Shown here: positions 16,389 to 24,882 of the stretch, piece after piece
Numbering within the stretch: position 1 is the first letter of the stretch
Layout of the letters: each line of letters starts with the position of its first letter
Source of the DNA: Candidatus Endomicrobium procryptotermitis
Lineage (GTDB): Bacteria > Elusimicrobiota > Endomicrobiia > Endomicrobiales > Endomicrobiaceae
Reading direction: 5' to 3'
Length of the DNA: 56,368 nt
Assembly: GCA_031279415.1 (NCBI GenBank)
Contig: JAITIP010000030.1
Span: 1 to 56,368, forward strand
Position numbers and translations under genes: made by a program
Notes under the pieces: generated by a model
The model's input: only the letters and a program-made list of their open reading frames with translations
The model's database searches: none
Told to the model about the DNA's origin: nothing

Positions 16389-18624
16389 TTTTATTTTTTA
16401 AAATTAAATTATTTATATATGCCTGACCCAGACATAGACCTCCATCATTTATAGGAATTTGTTTATTGTAATAAATATCAAAGCCCAATGACAACAGTTT
16501 TTTTCCGATACTGTTTAATAAATATACATTCTGAAATACTCCTCCGCCAAGAGCTATTTGTTTTATTTTATGTTTTTTTGCTGTTTTTACGACAATATCG
16601 GCAATCGTGTTGTGAAATTTAGCGCTTATACATTCAACTGGAATTCTGCTTTTAATATTTTCTAAAATCCCTTTTAATAATTTCGATATATCAATTATGC
16701 CATTTTCTATATTATATCCATAACATTCTGACGTTTTATATGTATCTGCCGCTGACTCTAAAGCGATGGCAGCTTCCGCTTCAAAAGTGGATATATTTTT
16801 TATTCCGAGCAAAGAAGATACGGCATCAAATATCCTGCCAGCACTTGATGTCAAAGGCGAATTGACATTATTTTCAATTATTTTAATTATGGTTTTATAG
16901 TCATATTTTTTTAAATGTGTGGGCATATATTGTAAAAGATTGTATTTATAGAGAAGAGAGACTGCCAAACGCCATACTTCTTTTACGCATACGTCTCCAC
17001 CTGGAAGACAAAAATAACCGAAATGTCCAGCTCTTTTAAATTTTTGTTTTGAATACAAAATAAACTCGCCACCCCAAATATTTCCATCTTCGCCATAGCC
17101 GTTTCCGTCAAATATAAAACCCAAAACATCCCCGTTTAAATTATGTTCGACGATTACCGACGCCATATGCGCATAATGATGCCAAACAAAATTTACTTTT
17201 TTATAATGCTGCTTTGCATACAAGCTCGAATAATATGTCGGATGCGCATCACAAACTGAAATCATCGGATTTATATCAAGAAAAGATTTCATTTTATTTA
17301 TGCTTTCACTGTAAAATTTTAAATTCGCGTTTTCTGCCAAATCGCCAACGTACTGTGAAAGATAGGCATTGCCTTTTCTTATGAAACAAAAATTATTTTT
17401 TAAATCTCCGCCAGCTGCAAACATATCCGTGCCAATGCCGGTTTTTACTGGCATTGGAACATATCCTCTACTTCTTCTTATAATTATTTTCTCTTTGCCT
17501 CCAGGCAAAAATTTTACGATTGAATCATCCGCTCTGTTTTCTATATCTCTGTCATGCGTGAGAAAATAATCAGCTGTTTTGTTGAGATTTTCAAAAGCTT
17601 CTTTTTCATTAATGGATATAGGCTCATCGATTTTATTCCCCGAAGTCATTACAAGAAGCGGTATCTTTTCCATTAAAAGATAGTGAAGCGGCGCATACGG
17701 CAGCATTATTCCCAACGACGAATTATCTGGTGCAAGCATATCAAGCATAGGTATTTTAACCTTTTTTTTTAAAAGAACTATCGGTGCACTTTTTGACAGT
17801 AATTCCGCTTTTTCATACTTATTTATAAAACAAAGGTTCTCGGCGATTCTTATATTAGTCATAACTGCGAAAGGTTTATGAGGTCTTTGTTTTCTTTTTC
17901 TTAATTTATTTACGGCTCTCGGATTTGAAGCGTCGCAGCACAGATGATAGCCGCCTATACTTTTAACGGCTAAAATTTTACCCGTTTTTAAAAACTTGAC
18001 TGAGTCCGTTAAAGCTTGATTTCTATATGATAAAAGTTCTTTATCACGAGTAAACAAAGACAATTTAGGTCCACATTTATGACAGGCGTTTGGTTGAGCA
18101 TGAAGCCTCCTGTTTGAAGAATTGTTGTATTCACGCAGACAATCGCCGCACATGGAAAACTTATTCATCGTGGTATTTTTTCTGTCATAAGGAAGTTTTT
18201 TGATTATCGAAAAACGTGGACCACATTTTATGCAGTTTATAAAAGGGTACAAATATCTTCTGTCGGTATTTGAAAACAATTCCTTTCTACAGTCATTGCA
18301 TAAAGCCAAATCATACGGAAAATCGGAAATTATTTCGGTTTTTTTACTTTTACTGATTGTAAAATTCAAAAATTTTTTAGGAACGATTTCTTTAACAAAA
18401 TATTCTGCGTCGAAATCGGATTTTCTCAATTCCAAAACAAACTTTTTCAAATCGCATTTTTTCCCACAGGCTGTAATTTGTACGCCTATACCGGTATTGC
18501 ACACAAAACCCGTTAAATTATTTTTAACGGCAAGATTATAAACAAAAGGTCTAAAGCCCAGCCCCTGTACTGTACCGTAGACTTCAATTAAGAAAGCATT
18601 ACTCCCCTTCGATATTTTTAACAT
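16363..18624 (-). CDS. hypF: Carbamoyltransferase HypF
   Basis: Makes carbamoyl-AMP from carbamoyl phosphate and ATP and transfers the carbamoyl group to HypE. Domains in order: acylphosphatase-like (VYGTVQGLGFRPF, early), two zinc-finger pairs (CNDC...CIKC and CGDC...CHKC, ~residues 110-190), YrdC-like (KSIGGYHLCCDA to ~380), and a Kae1-like C-terminal domain with the metal-binding HHYAHMASV. Length is about 753 residues, as usual. The start is uncertain: ATG 18624 gives the usual short lead before the acylphosphatase motif; ATG 18633 and a TTG at 18645 are also in frame. It overlaps the end of hypA. Confidence 0.93.
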   Translation of the reverse strand: MLKISKGSNAFLIEVYGTVQGLGFRPFVYNLAVKNNLTGFVCNTGIGVQITACGKKCDLKKFVLELRKSDFDAEYFVKEIVPKKFLNFTISKSKKTEIISDFPYDLALCNDCRKELFSNTDRRYLYPFINCIKCGPRFSIIKKLPYDRKNTTMNKFSMCGDCLREYNNSSNRRLHAQPNACHKCGPKLSLFTRDKELLSYRNQALTDSVKFLKTGKILAVKSIGGYHLCCDASNPRAVNKLRKRKQRPHKPFAVMTNIRIAENLCFINKYEKAELLSKSAPIVLLKKKVKIPMLDMLAPDNSSLGIMLPYAPLHYLLMEKIPLLVMTSGNKIDEPISINEKEAFENLNKTADYFLTHDRDIENRADDSIVKFLPGGKEKIIIRRSRGYVPMPVKTGIGTDMFAAGGDLKNNFCFIRKGNAYLSQYVGDLAENANLKFYSESINKMKSFLDINPMISVCDAHPTYYSSLYAKQHYKKVNFVWHHYAHMASVIVEHNLNGDVLGFIFDGNGYGEDGNIWGGEFILYSKQKFKRAGHFGYFCLPGGDVCVKEVWRLAVSLLYKYNLLQYMPTHLKKYDYKTIIKIIENNVNSPLTSSAGRIFDAVSSLLGIKNISTFEAEAAIALESAADTYKTSECYGYNIENGIIDISKLLKGILENIKSRIPVECISAKFHNTIADIVVKTAKKHKIKQIALGGGVFQNVYLLNSIGKKLLSLGFDIYYNKQIPINDGGLCLGQAYINNLILKNKNEKHIIHK

Positions 18625-18949
18625 ACACTTCATGACCTGAAACAATCTTTATGTCGTTTGCTCCGCAATGAGGACACGTTAAATATTCCATTTGCGAAGG
18701 TCTTATCTCTTCTAAACATAAATTGCATTGAGCTGCAAGCGGCACGATTTCATATTCGATTACCGCATCTTTGGCAACTGCGTTTTCGACAAATATATGA
18801 TCTACAAAAGAGTGATTTAGAAAATCCTTTTCAATCCCCGAAGCCGTTCCTAAAACTACTGTTATTTTTGTTATTTTTGCCAAATTATTTTTCTCAGCCT
18901 CACTTAAAATCACTTTCCACAAATCTCTGGCAATACCGTGCTCATGCAT
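18599..18949 (-). CDS. hypA: Hydrogenase/urease nickel incorporation protein HypA
   Basis: 116-residue nickel chaperone that delivers Ni to the hydrogenase large subunit, normally with HypB (not in this window). The N-terminus must be Met-His because His2 binds nickel; the ATG at 18949 gives MHEHGIARDL and has AAGGAGG 9 nt upstream. The in-frame ATG at 18958 directly abuts that ribosome site and would bury the nickel motif, so it is rejected. A structural zinc site is seen as CNLC (about 74-77) and CPHC (about 91-94). It is the first gene of the hyp operon. Confidence 0.94.
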   Translation of the reverse strand: MHEHGIARDLWKVILSEAEKNNLAKITKITVVLGTASGIEKDFLNHSFVDHIFVENAVAKDAVIEYEIVPLAAQCNLCLEEIRPSQMEYLTCPHCGANDIKIVSGHEVYVKNIEGE

Positions 18950-18981
18950 CAGCAGCATCCTCCTTATAAGTTTTAATAATT

Positions 18982-18987
18982 ATTATA
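18982..18987 (-). promoter_or_regulatory. Candidate -10 box upstream of hypA
   Basis: A perfect TATAAT on the minus strand lies 32 nt upstream of the hypA start, so transcription would begin near 18975. No good -35 hexamer is found at 16-18 nt, so the site may need an activator, which would suit a hydrogenase operon. It would drive hypA through the ceramide-like genes. Confidence 0.4.
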
Positions 18988-19067
18988 CGAAAATATCACT
19001 TAACGGTTTGCAGAAAATGATAGCATATTCTAAAATTTAACTAAAGGGAACTCTGTGCTATACAAGA

Positions 19068-19096
19068 CAAAAAACTCCGCTTTTACTCGGAGTTTT
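19068..19096 (-). terminator. Intrinsic terminator after tRNA-Gly
   Basis: On the minus strand AAAACTCCG (19088-19096) pairs with CGGAGTTTT, loop of about 8 nt, followed by further T residues. It lies 17 nt past the tRNA-Gly gene and should end the secG-tRNA-Leu-tRNA-Gly transcript before the hyp operon. Confidence 0.8.
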
Positions 19097-19112
19097 CATT
19101 TTATTCATTATA

Positions 19113-19184
19113 AGCGGGCGATGGGACTTGAACCCACGACCTTCTCGTTGGCAACGAGACGTTCTACCGCTGAACTACACCCGC
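19113..19184 (-). tRNA. tRNA-Gly (GCC)
   Basis: The minus strand folds into a cloverleaf: 7-bp acceptor GCGGGTG/CGCCCGC, D-loop with AGCGGTAGA, anticodon loop TTGCCAA giving anticodon GCC, and T-arm GGGTTCAAGTCCC. The discriminator base is U73, as usual for bacterial tRNA-Gly. The 3' CCA is not encoded. A terminator hairpin follows. Confidence 0.97.
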
Positions 19185-19269
19185 AAATAAAGCAAATTTT
19201 TATTTATACTCGAAGGCACGATTTGAACAATATTTATTTCTCATGCTTCTTTATCATCGCCGAATTTTA

Positions 19270-19351
19270 TGCTGAGGGCGGGACTTGAACCCGCATCCCG
19301 TTAAGGACACGCCCCTCAAACGTGCGCGTATGCCAATTCCGCCACCTCAGC
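19270..19351 (-). tRNA. tRNA-Leu (GAG)
   Basis: The minus strand gives acceptor GCTGAGG/CCTCAGC, D-arm GGCGGAATTGGCA, anticodon stem CACGT/GCGTG with loop TTGAGGG (anticodon GAG), a long variable arm typical of leucine tRNAs, and T-arm CGGGTTCAAGTCCCG. Discriminator A73 fits leucine. CCA is not encoded. It begins 11 nt after the secG stop and is probably processed from the secG transcript. Confidence 0.97.
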
Positions 19352-19362
19352 GTAATTTGCCG

Positions 19363-19671
19363 TTACTGAACAGGCTCCTGCGGAACTGCTATAGGCAGAT
19401 TAGAGAGCTGGTTTACCACTGACATCATGCTCATGTTTGTAGAAACTTTCGTGAGCGTCAAAGAAGTAAACATAAAAATACATGCCATAGCTACTGTCAG
19501 CTTCTTTATGAATGCCATTCCCGAAGGGGCATTAAATATTTGATCTGATCCGCCTCCACCAAAAATACCCGCCATACCGCCGCTCTTTCCAGCTTGCAAA
19601 AGAACAACAAGTATTAAACCCAAACAAACCGCATAATGTGCAAATTGTAATGCATAATATATTATATTCAT
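19363..19671 (-). CDS. secG: Preprotein translocase subunit SecG
   Basis: 102-residue inner-membrane subunit of the SecYEG channel. It has two hydrophobic segments (about 5-25 and 55-75) around the family loop LLQAGKSGGMAGIFGGGGSDQIFNAPSG. The C-terminal tail (80-102) is polar. No Shine-Dalgarno precedes the ATG; a consensus promoter ends only 8 nt before it, so the message may be leaderless. secA is in the same window (27.9-30.6 kb), and the downstream tRNA genes appear to share this transcript. Confidence 0.93.
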   Translation of the reverse strand: MNIIYYALQFAHYAVCLGLILVVLLQAGKSGGMAGIFGGGGSDQIFNAPSGMAFIKKLTVAMACIFMFTSLTLTKVSTNMSMMSVVNQLSNLPIAVPQEPVQ

Positions 19672-19679
19672 ATTGTGTG

Positions 19680-19708
19680 ATTATACTACAAAACCGTTTA
19701 TTTGTCAA
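19680..19708 (-). promoter_or_regulatory. Consensus sigma70 promoter of secG and tRNA-Leu/Gly
   Basis: TTGACA (19703-19708), a 17-nt spacer, and TATAAT (19680-19685) on the minus strand: a full match to the sigma70 consensus. The ATG of secG starts 8 nt after the -10 box, so the predicted first nucleotide falls within 0-2 nt of the start codon. Confidence 0.85.
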
Positions 19709-19793
19709 ACTAACAGTTTTTTCCGTTATAAAGCCAAAAAATATTTTAATTTTTTTGCAGTGTCGCCGAAAAACCACGAAAAATCATTGTCTA

Positions 19794-21041
19794 TTATTTT
19801 TCCGGAAGAGCTTCAATTCCTGGAAGTTCTTTTCCTTCCAAAAATTCTAAAGAAGCTCCACCGCCGGTTGAAATATGTGAAATCTTTTTATCAACACCTG
19901 CTTTCTTTACAGCAGAGACCGAATCTCCTCCTCCAACAACGGAAGTCGCTCCTTCTCCAGTAGCTTCCGCTACGAGTTTGGCTATTTCGACTGTTCCTTT
20001 TGAAAATCTGTCGATTTCAAATATCCCCAAAGGTCCGTTCCAAACTACCGTTTTAGCCGACTTGATGGTTTCGGCAAATTCTTCAATGGATTTCGGACCT
20101 ATATCAACGCCCATAAAATCTTCGGGAATAGCTTCGTCAGCTGTAATGTTAATGACAGCATCCGACGGAACCGCTTTGTTTGCAAAATCGACTTTATTTG
20201 CGATGACATGATCGACTGGCAAGAGAAAATCTATTTTTTTTTCTTTTGCTTTTTTAAGAAGTTCCGCAGCCAAGTCAAGTTTATCGTCTTCAACTAAAGA
20301 AGTGCCTGTGCTTACTCCCTGCGATTTCAAAAACGTATATGCCATAGCACCACCGATAATTATCGCGTTTACTTTATTTAAAAGATTTTCTATGACATTT
20401 ATCTTATCTGAAACTTTTGCTCCACCCAAAATCGCAAGAAATGGTCTTGCGGGATTGTCAAGAGCTTCGCCTAAAAATTTCAATTCTTTTTCCACCAAAA
20501 AGCCCGCGGCTGCGTCTTTTAGGTATTTTACTACTCCGGCAGTCGAAGCGTGCGACCTATGCACCGTTCCAAAAGCGTCCTGAACAAAAACTTCACCCAA
20601 AGAAGCAAGCTCTTTCGCAAAAGCGTCCATAGCGGCTTTATCTTTTTCCCCTGCAGAATTCTTGCCTTCCTCTTCGGGATGAAATCTGAGATTTTCAAGC
20701 AAAAGAATTTCGCCGGGTTTTAAATCCGCAGCAGCTTTTTTTGACTCTTGACTTATGCAGTCTCCATCTATAAATTTGACTGGTCTTCCTATCAATTCGC
20801 TTAAACGCGGCGCAACAGGCTTTAAACTCATTTCTGCTGCCACTTTTCCTTTCGGTCTGCCCAAATGAGCCATGAGAATTATTGCAGCATTTTGTTCCAA
20901 AAGATATTGTACCGTCGGAAGAGTTGCAGCTATTCTTTTATCGTTTGTAATATTGAGATTAGCGTCAAGAGGCACGTTATAATCTACTCTCACCAAAACT
21001 TTTTTACCTTTTACATCAATGTCTTTAAGCGTTTTTTTCAT
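19794..21041 (-). CDS. pgk: Phosphoglycerate kinase
   Basis: Converts 1,3-bisphosphoglycerate and ADP to 3-phosphoglycerate and ATP in glycolysis. 415 residues with the signature VLVRVDYNVPLD (20-31), the substrate-binding HLGRPKG (about 59-65), and the C-terminal nucleotide segment VVGGGDSVSA and STGGGASLEFLEGK. The start at 21041 has AAGG about 7 nt upstream. It follows gap on the same strand, but a terminator-like hairpin separates the two, so expression may be lower than gap or come from readthrough. Confidence 0.98.
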   Translation of the reverse strand: MKKTLKDIDVKGKKVLVRVDYNVPLDANLNITNDKRIAATLPTVQYLLEQNAAIILMAHLGRPKGKVAAEMSLKPVAPRLSELIGRPVKFIDGDCISQESKKAAADLKPGEILLLENLRFHPEEEGKNSAGEKDKAAMDAFAKELASLGEVFVQDAFGTVHRSHASTAGVVKYLKDAAAGFLVEKELKFLGEALDNPARPFLAILGGAKVSDKINVIENLLNKVNAIIIGGAMAYTFLKSQGVSTGTSLVEDDKLDLAAELLKKAKEKKIDFLLPVDHVIANKVDFANKAVPSDAVINITADEAIPEDFMGVDIGPKSIEEFAETIKSAKTVVWNGPLGIFEIDRFSKGTVEIAKLVAEATGEGATSVVGGGDSVSAVKKAGVDKKISHISTGGGASLEFLEGKELPGIEALPEK

Positions 21042-21068
21042 AAATTACCTTCTTTTTAATAGTAATTT

Positions 21069-21112
21069 TTTAAAAAATCGGGCTCAGCCGAGATTTACGG
21101 CCAAACCCGATT
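21069..21112 (-). terminator. Two-tier hairpin between gap and pgk
   Basis: On the minus strand an outer stem AATCGGG/CCCGATT encloses an inner stem GGCCG/CGGCT; the outer stem runs straight into a T-run. It lies 36 nt past the gap stop and about 35 nt before pgk. It may act as a full or partial terminator. Confidence 0.75.
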
Positions 21113-21148
21113 AAAATTAAAGCAAGATATTTTTACATAACATCGTAA

Positions 21149-22165
21149 TTATTTTACTTCTGCAAAATATTTTATTGTTCTGACCATCTGGCTTGTGTAA
21201 CTGTTTTCGTTGTCATACCATGAGACGACCTGAACTTGATACGTATCGTCATCAACTTTAATTGCCGTCGTCTGAGTAGCATCAAACAAAGAACCGTAAG
21301 CTATTCCTATGACATCAGATGATACCAGCTCTTCTTCAGTATATCCAAAAGATTCATTAGAGGCTTTTTTCATAGCGGCATTTATAGAATCTTTTGTTAT
21401 GTCTTTGCCTTTTACGACTGCTATCAAAATTGTGCTTGAACCTGTTTTTACAGGAACTCTCTGTGCAGAACCGATAAGTTTTTTGTTAAGCTCTGGAATT
21501 ACCAAACCTATCGCCTTTGCAGCTCCCGTTGAATTCGGGACAATATTTTCTGCAGCGGCTCTTGCTCTTCTCAAATCTCCTTTGGGATGAGGTCCATCAA
21601 GCGTCATTTGATCGCCTGTATAAGCATGAATCGTAATCATGATACCGCTCTGAACGGCTGCATAATCGTTGAGCGCTTTTGCCATAGGGGCAAGGCAGTT
21701 TGTCGTGCATGAAGCAGCTGAAATTATATTGTCTTTGGCAGTCAGTATTTTATGATTGACATTATATACTACCGTAGGAATATCGTCCCCTGCAGGAGCT
21801 GAAATGACGACTTTCTTTGCGCCTGCATCGATATGAGCCTGAGATTTTGCTTTTGACGTATAAAATCCGGTACATTCAAGCACTACGTCAACGCCAAGCT
21901 TTCTCCACGGAAGAGCTTTTGCATCTTTTTCCGCATAAATCGTGATTTCTTTTCCATCAACAATAATAGAATTGTCGGTAAATTTTATTTTGTCAGCAAG
22001 AGCGTATGTTCCCTGAGCCGAATCATATTTCAATAAATGAGCCAGCATTTTAGGGCTTGTCAAATCGTTAATAGCAACGACTTCATACCCTTCTACGCCG
22101 AACATCTGTCTGAACGACAATCTTCCAATTCTTCCGAAACCGTTAATTGCAACTTTTACTGCCAT
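21149..22165 (-). CDS. gap: Glyceraldehyde-3-phosphate dehydrogenase
   Basis: Oxidises glyceraldehyde 3-phosphate to 1,3-bisphosphoglycerate with NAD. 338 residues with the NAD fold INGFGRIGR at 7-15, the active site [12 protein letters not shown] (Cys near 154, His in HAYTGDQ) and the C-terminal SWYDNENSY. The ATG at 22165 has AGGAGG 6 nt upstream. It has its own promoter (22232-22260) and an end hairpin, so it can be transcribed alone at a high level. Confidence 0.98.
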   Translation of the reverse strand: MAVKVAINGFGRIGRLSFRQMFGVEGYEVVAINDLTSPKMLAHLLKYDSAQGTYALADKIKFTDNSIIVDGKEITIYAEKDAKALPWRKLGVDVVLECTGFYTSKAKSQAHIDAGAKKVVISAPAGDDIPTVVYNVNHKILTAKDNIISAASCTTNCLAPMAKALNDYAAVQSGIMITIHAYTGDQMTLDGPHPKGDLRRARAAAENIVPNSTGAAKAIGLVIPELNKKLIGSAQRVPVKTGSSTILIAVVKGKDITKDSINAAMKKASNESFGYTEEELVSSDVIGIAYGSLFDATQTTAIKVDDDTYQVQVVSWYDNENSYTSQMVRTIKYFAEVK

Positions 22166-22231
22166 GATGATCCTCCTGATATGGTTATTTGTAAATAAAT
22201 AGGTTGGGCTATTTAAAATCTATTGACAATG

Positions 22232-22260
22232 ATAATATAAAATAATAAAAACCTTGTCAA
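22232..22260 (-). promoter_or_regulatory. Sigma70-type promoter of gap
   Basis: TTGACA (22255-22260), 17-nt spacer, TATTAT (22232-22237) on the minus strand. Predicted start near 22225 gives a leader of about 60 nt ending in a strong AGGAGG ribosome site. Confidence 0.75.
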
Positions 22261-22275
22261 ATTAACAAAAAAAGA

Positions 22276-23371
22276 CTAAATACTCTTTTTTTTATTTTCG
22301 AGTTTCCAATTAAGATAAGCACTTATAAAACCGTCAATATCGCCATCCATGACCGCTGCAACTTGAGATGTTTCATATCCCGTACGGGTATCTTTGACAA
22401 GCTGATAAGGCATAAAAATGTATGAGCGTATCTGGCTGCCCCATTCTATCGAACCTTTTTCACTGTAATGTTTTTCGTATGAAGCTCTTTGTTTCTCGCG
22501 TTCAAGTTCGTAAAGTTTTGCTTTAAGAAGTTTCATGGCGGTGGCGCGGTTTTTTATCTGCGAACGATCATTTTGTGACTGTACTATTATTCCTGTAGGA
22601 AAATGCGTGATTCTTACCGCTGAATCCGTCTTGTTTATATGCTGTCCGCCGGCTCCGGAAGCTCTATAAGTGTCAATTCTGATGTCCTTGTCATCAATAG
22701 TTATGTTTATGCCGTCGTCAATTTCCGGAATAACGTCAATTGAAGCAAAAGACGTATGCCTTCTTTTATTGGCGTCAAAAGGAGAAATTCTGACAAGCCT
22801 GTGAACGCCTATTTCCGACTGCAAAAACCCGTATGCGTACCCGCCTTTTATTATCATAGTCAAACTTTTTATGCCTGCTTCATCGCCGTCAAGGCTGTCT
22901 ACGACTTCCGTTTCAAAACCTTTATCTTCTGCCCACCTCGAATACATTCTAACAAGCATCTGAGCCCAATCGCACGATTCCGTCCCGCCGGCACCTGAAT
23001 GTATTGACATAATCGCGTTATTTCTGTCATGTTCTCCATCGAGTTTTGTCTTCGTTTCAAAAACTGATAAAACCTTTTCAAGTTTTCTGCTTCCATTTTC
23101 AACGTCTTTCAAAAGTTCTTTATCATTTTCACTTTCGGCAAGTTCTTTTAACTCGATTAAATCTTTTATTCGCATGTCTATGTCATGCCAAAGAGTGCAT
23201 ATGTTTTTTAGCGCATCAAGTGCAGACATAGTTTTTTTTGCTTTGTTTTGATCGTTCCAAAAATAAGGATCTGAAATTTCAATCTCAAGTCCTTTGATTT
23301 GTTCTAATTTTGCGTCAATATCAAAGAGACCTCCTTAATCCGTCGATTCTTTCCTTTTGTGTTTCAAGCAT
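22276..23371 (-). CDS. prfB: Peptide chain release factor 2, made by programmed +1 frameshift
   Basis: Releases the peptide at UGA and UAA stop codons. The real start is ATG 23371 (AGGAG 6 nt upstream). Sixteen codons lead to CTT TGA; a +1 shift over the T at 23323 joins the main frame, giving a protein of 364 residues (E. coli RF2 has 365). The joined N-terminus reads through LDIDAKLEQI and DPYFWND, as in other RF2. Codon recognition motif SPF is near 196-198 and the catalytic GGQ near 241-243. A start at 23229 would lose 47 residues and is rejected. The gene overlaps the end of the preceding lnt copy by 37 nt. Confidence 0.95.
23321..23336 (-). promoter_or_regulatory. RF2 autoregulatory frameshift site
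   Basis: Minus strand AGGAGG, 3 nt, CTTTGA. The in-frame TGA (23323-23321) stops the short frame unless RF2 is scarce; the internal Shine-Dalgarno-like AGGAGG stimulates the +1 slip on CTT. Arrangement and spacing match the E. coli prfB site. Confidence 0.93.
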
Positions 23372-24882
23372 TGTACACTCCTAATTATTAGTATCACTAT
23401 AAATAAAAAAACCATTACCAAAGCGCATAATTTTACGAACAAATCTCCGTGCAAAGTATAAAAAGACAGATAATCATTCTGTAGGAATTCTCCACTTATT
23501 AACGCCGATTTCATCACTTTAGTCGAATTAGTAATTCTCCCCGAAGCTTCGATTATCCCGGAAACTCCGGAATTTGCCGCTATAATCACAGCTTTTCTGT
23601 TTTCAACAGCTCTGAAAATATTCATCATAAAATGCTGATACGGTGCTGCTGTGTCGAAAAACCATGCATCATTAGTATGATTTGTTAAAACTTTCGCTCC
23701 GTTAAGGCAGAACCTTCTGGAAATATCGGGAAAAAAGTTTTCCGAACAAAGAGTGGCTCCTGAATATATTTTATTATCGGTAAAAATTTTTGCATCTTTT
23801 CCTTCTACAAAATTTCCGAGTTCGTTTAAGACTCCGAAAAACCTACTTAAAAACTTTTGAAAAGGAACATATTCCCCGAAAGGAACAAGATGACTTTTTT
23901 TGTGAATAGCAGTATATCCCTCGACATCAGGCCTGAAAGAAAAAATAGCATTAAAAAATCTGCCGCTTCCATCACTGTATGGAGCACCTATAATACTGAA
24001 TCCTCCCGCAGTCTGCGTTATTCTTTTTACCGTTTTATATGTCTGCTTATCCCAAGGCAAAAAATCCGGCAGAGCAGTTTCCGGCCATGCTATCAAATCC
24101 GGTTTAACTTCGGAAGCTTCAAAAGCATATTTTTCAAGATCGAACAAGATATCGTCTTTATAACTTTGATCCCATTTTTTATATTGATCAACATTAGGCT
24201 GTACTATAACCGCCGTAAAAGTTTCATCTCCAAAATACTTAAATTTGTCCAGTCTGAACACGCCAAAAACAGAAACCAAGACAATAAGAAGAAAAGCGGT
24301 CAATAAATATTTATTTCCTTTATTGCTGGAAATCCAGAAATAAAAAAACATATTGCATATTACTAATAAGAAAGATATTCCATAAACTGCACTAAATTCC
24401 GCTATTTGTATTATTTCAGTAAATTCATACTGGGAGTATCCTATAAGCATCCATGGAAAACCAGTTAAAAGGTAGGTGCGTGCATATTCCAGCAACACCC
24501 ATGCACAAGCCGCAAAAACAGATATAACCCATGTACAGGAAAAATATCTTTTTGATACATTAACAAAAAAACTCCAGACTGCCCAATATAAACTGAGATA
24601 CACCCAAAGCGCACACGAAGCGGCAAAAGCCTGGACATAAGAATCCGTGTTAAATTTCAGCATAGGAATAAGCCAGTAAAGACCAACGGCATTAAAAACA
24701 AATCCGGATGCAAAACCAAATATAAGCGAATTTTGTACAGAGGAATGCATTAAAATGCTGACTAAAGGGATAAGCGCTATCCATGCTAAAAAGAACAGAT
24801 TCATTTTTGGAAAAGACACGGCAAGTGCAGCTCCGCTCAATGTACTTAATATAATATATTTACAAGTTTGCCTTAGCGCCAT
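23335..24882 (-). CDS. lnt: Apolipoprotein N-acyltransferase, copy 1 of 3
   Basis: Transfers an acyl chain to the N-terminal Cys of lipoproteins at the periplasmic face of the inner membrane. 515 residues: about six to eight N-terminal transmembrane segments (to ~residue 210), a nitrilase-like periplasmic domain, and a final transmembrane segment. The triad is present: Glu268 (WPE), Lys329 (before SHLVPFGEY), Cys379 (LCSEN). This copy keeps the standard WPETALP motif, unlike the other two. Start ATG 24882 aligns with the N-termini of its paralogues (CKYI..., then SFPK) and overlaps copy 2 by 23 nt; an ATG at 24939 would add 19 residues. Confidence 0.92.
   Translation of the reverse strand: MALRQTCKYIILSTLSGAALAVSFPKMNLFFLAWIALIPLVSILMHSSVQNSLIFGFASGFVFNAVGLYWLIPMLKFNTDSYVQAFAASCALWVYLSLYWAVWSFFVNVSKRYFSCTWVISVFAACAWVLLEYARTYLLTGFPWMLIGYSQYEFTEIIQIAEFSAVYGISFLLVICNMFFYFWISSNKGNKYLLTAFLLIVLVSVFGVFRLDKFKYFGDETFTAVIVQPNVDQYKKWDQSYKDDILFDLEKYAFEASEVKPDLIAWPETALPDFLPWDKQTYKTVKRITQTAGGFSIIGAPYSDGSGRFFNAIFSFRPDVEGYTAIHKKSHLVPFGEYVPFQKFLSRFFGVLNELGNFVEGKDAKIFTDNKIYSGATLCSENFFPDISRRFCLNGAKVLTNHTNDAWFFDTAAPYQHFMMNIFRAVENRKAVIIAANSGVSGIIEASGRITNSTKVMKSALISGEFLQNDYLSFYTLHGDLFVKLCALVMVFLFIVILIIRSVQCLKHKRKESTD

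Noticed and set aside
19185-19269. A third tRNA between tRNA-Gly and tRNA-Leu, because TTCAAATCG resembles a T-loop.
   Set aside because: No acceptor, D-arm or anticodon stem can be formed; at most a degenerate fragment.
19055-19288. A rightward reading frame across the tRNA genes containing GLEPTTFSLATRRSTAELHP.
   Set aside because: This is the well-known false translation of a tRNA gene in reverse; it covers the tRNA-Gly exactly.
22276-23229. prfB starting at the ATG at 23229.
   Set aside because: It removes 47 conserved residues, has no good ribosome site, and the frameshift start at 23371 explains the missing part.
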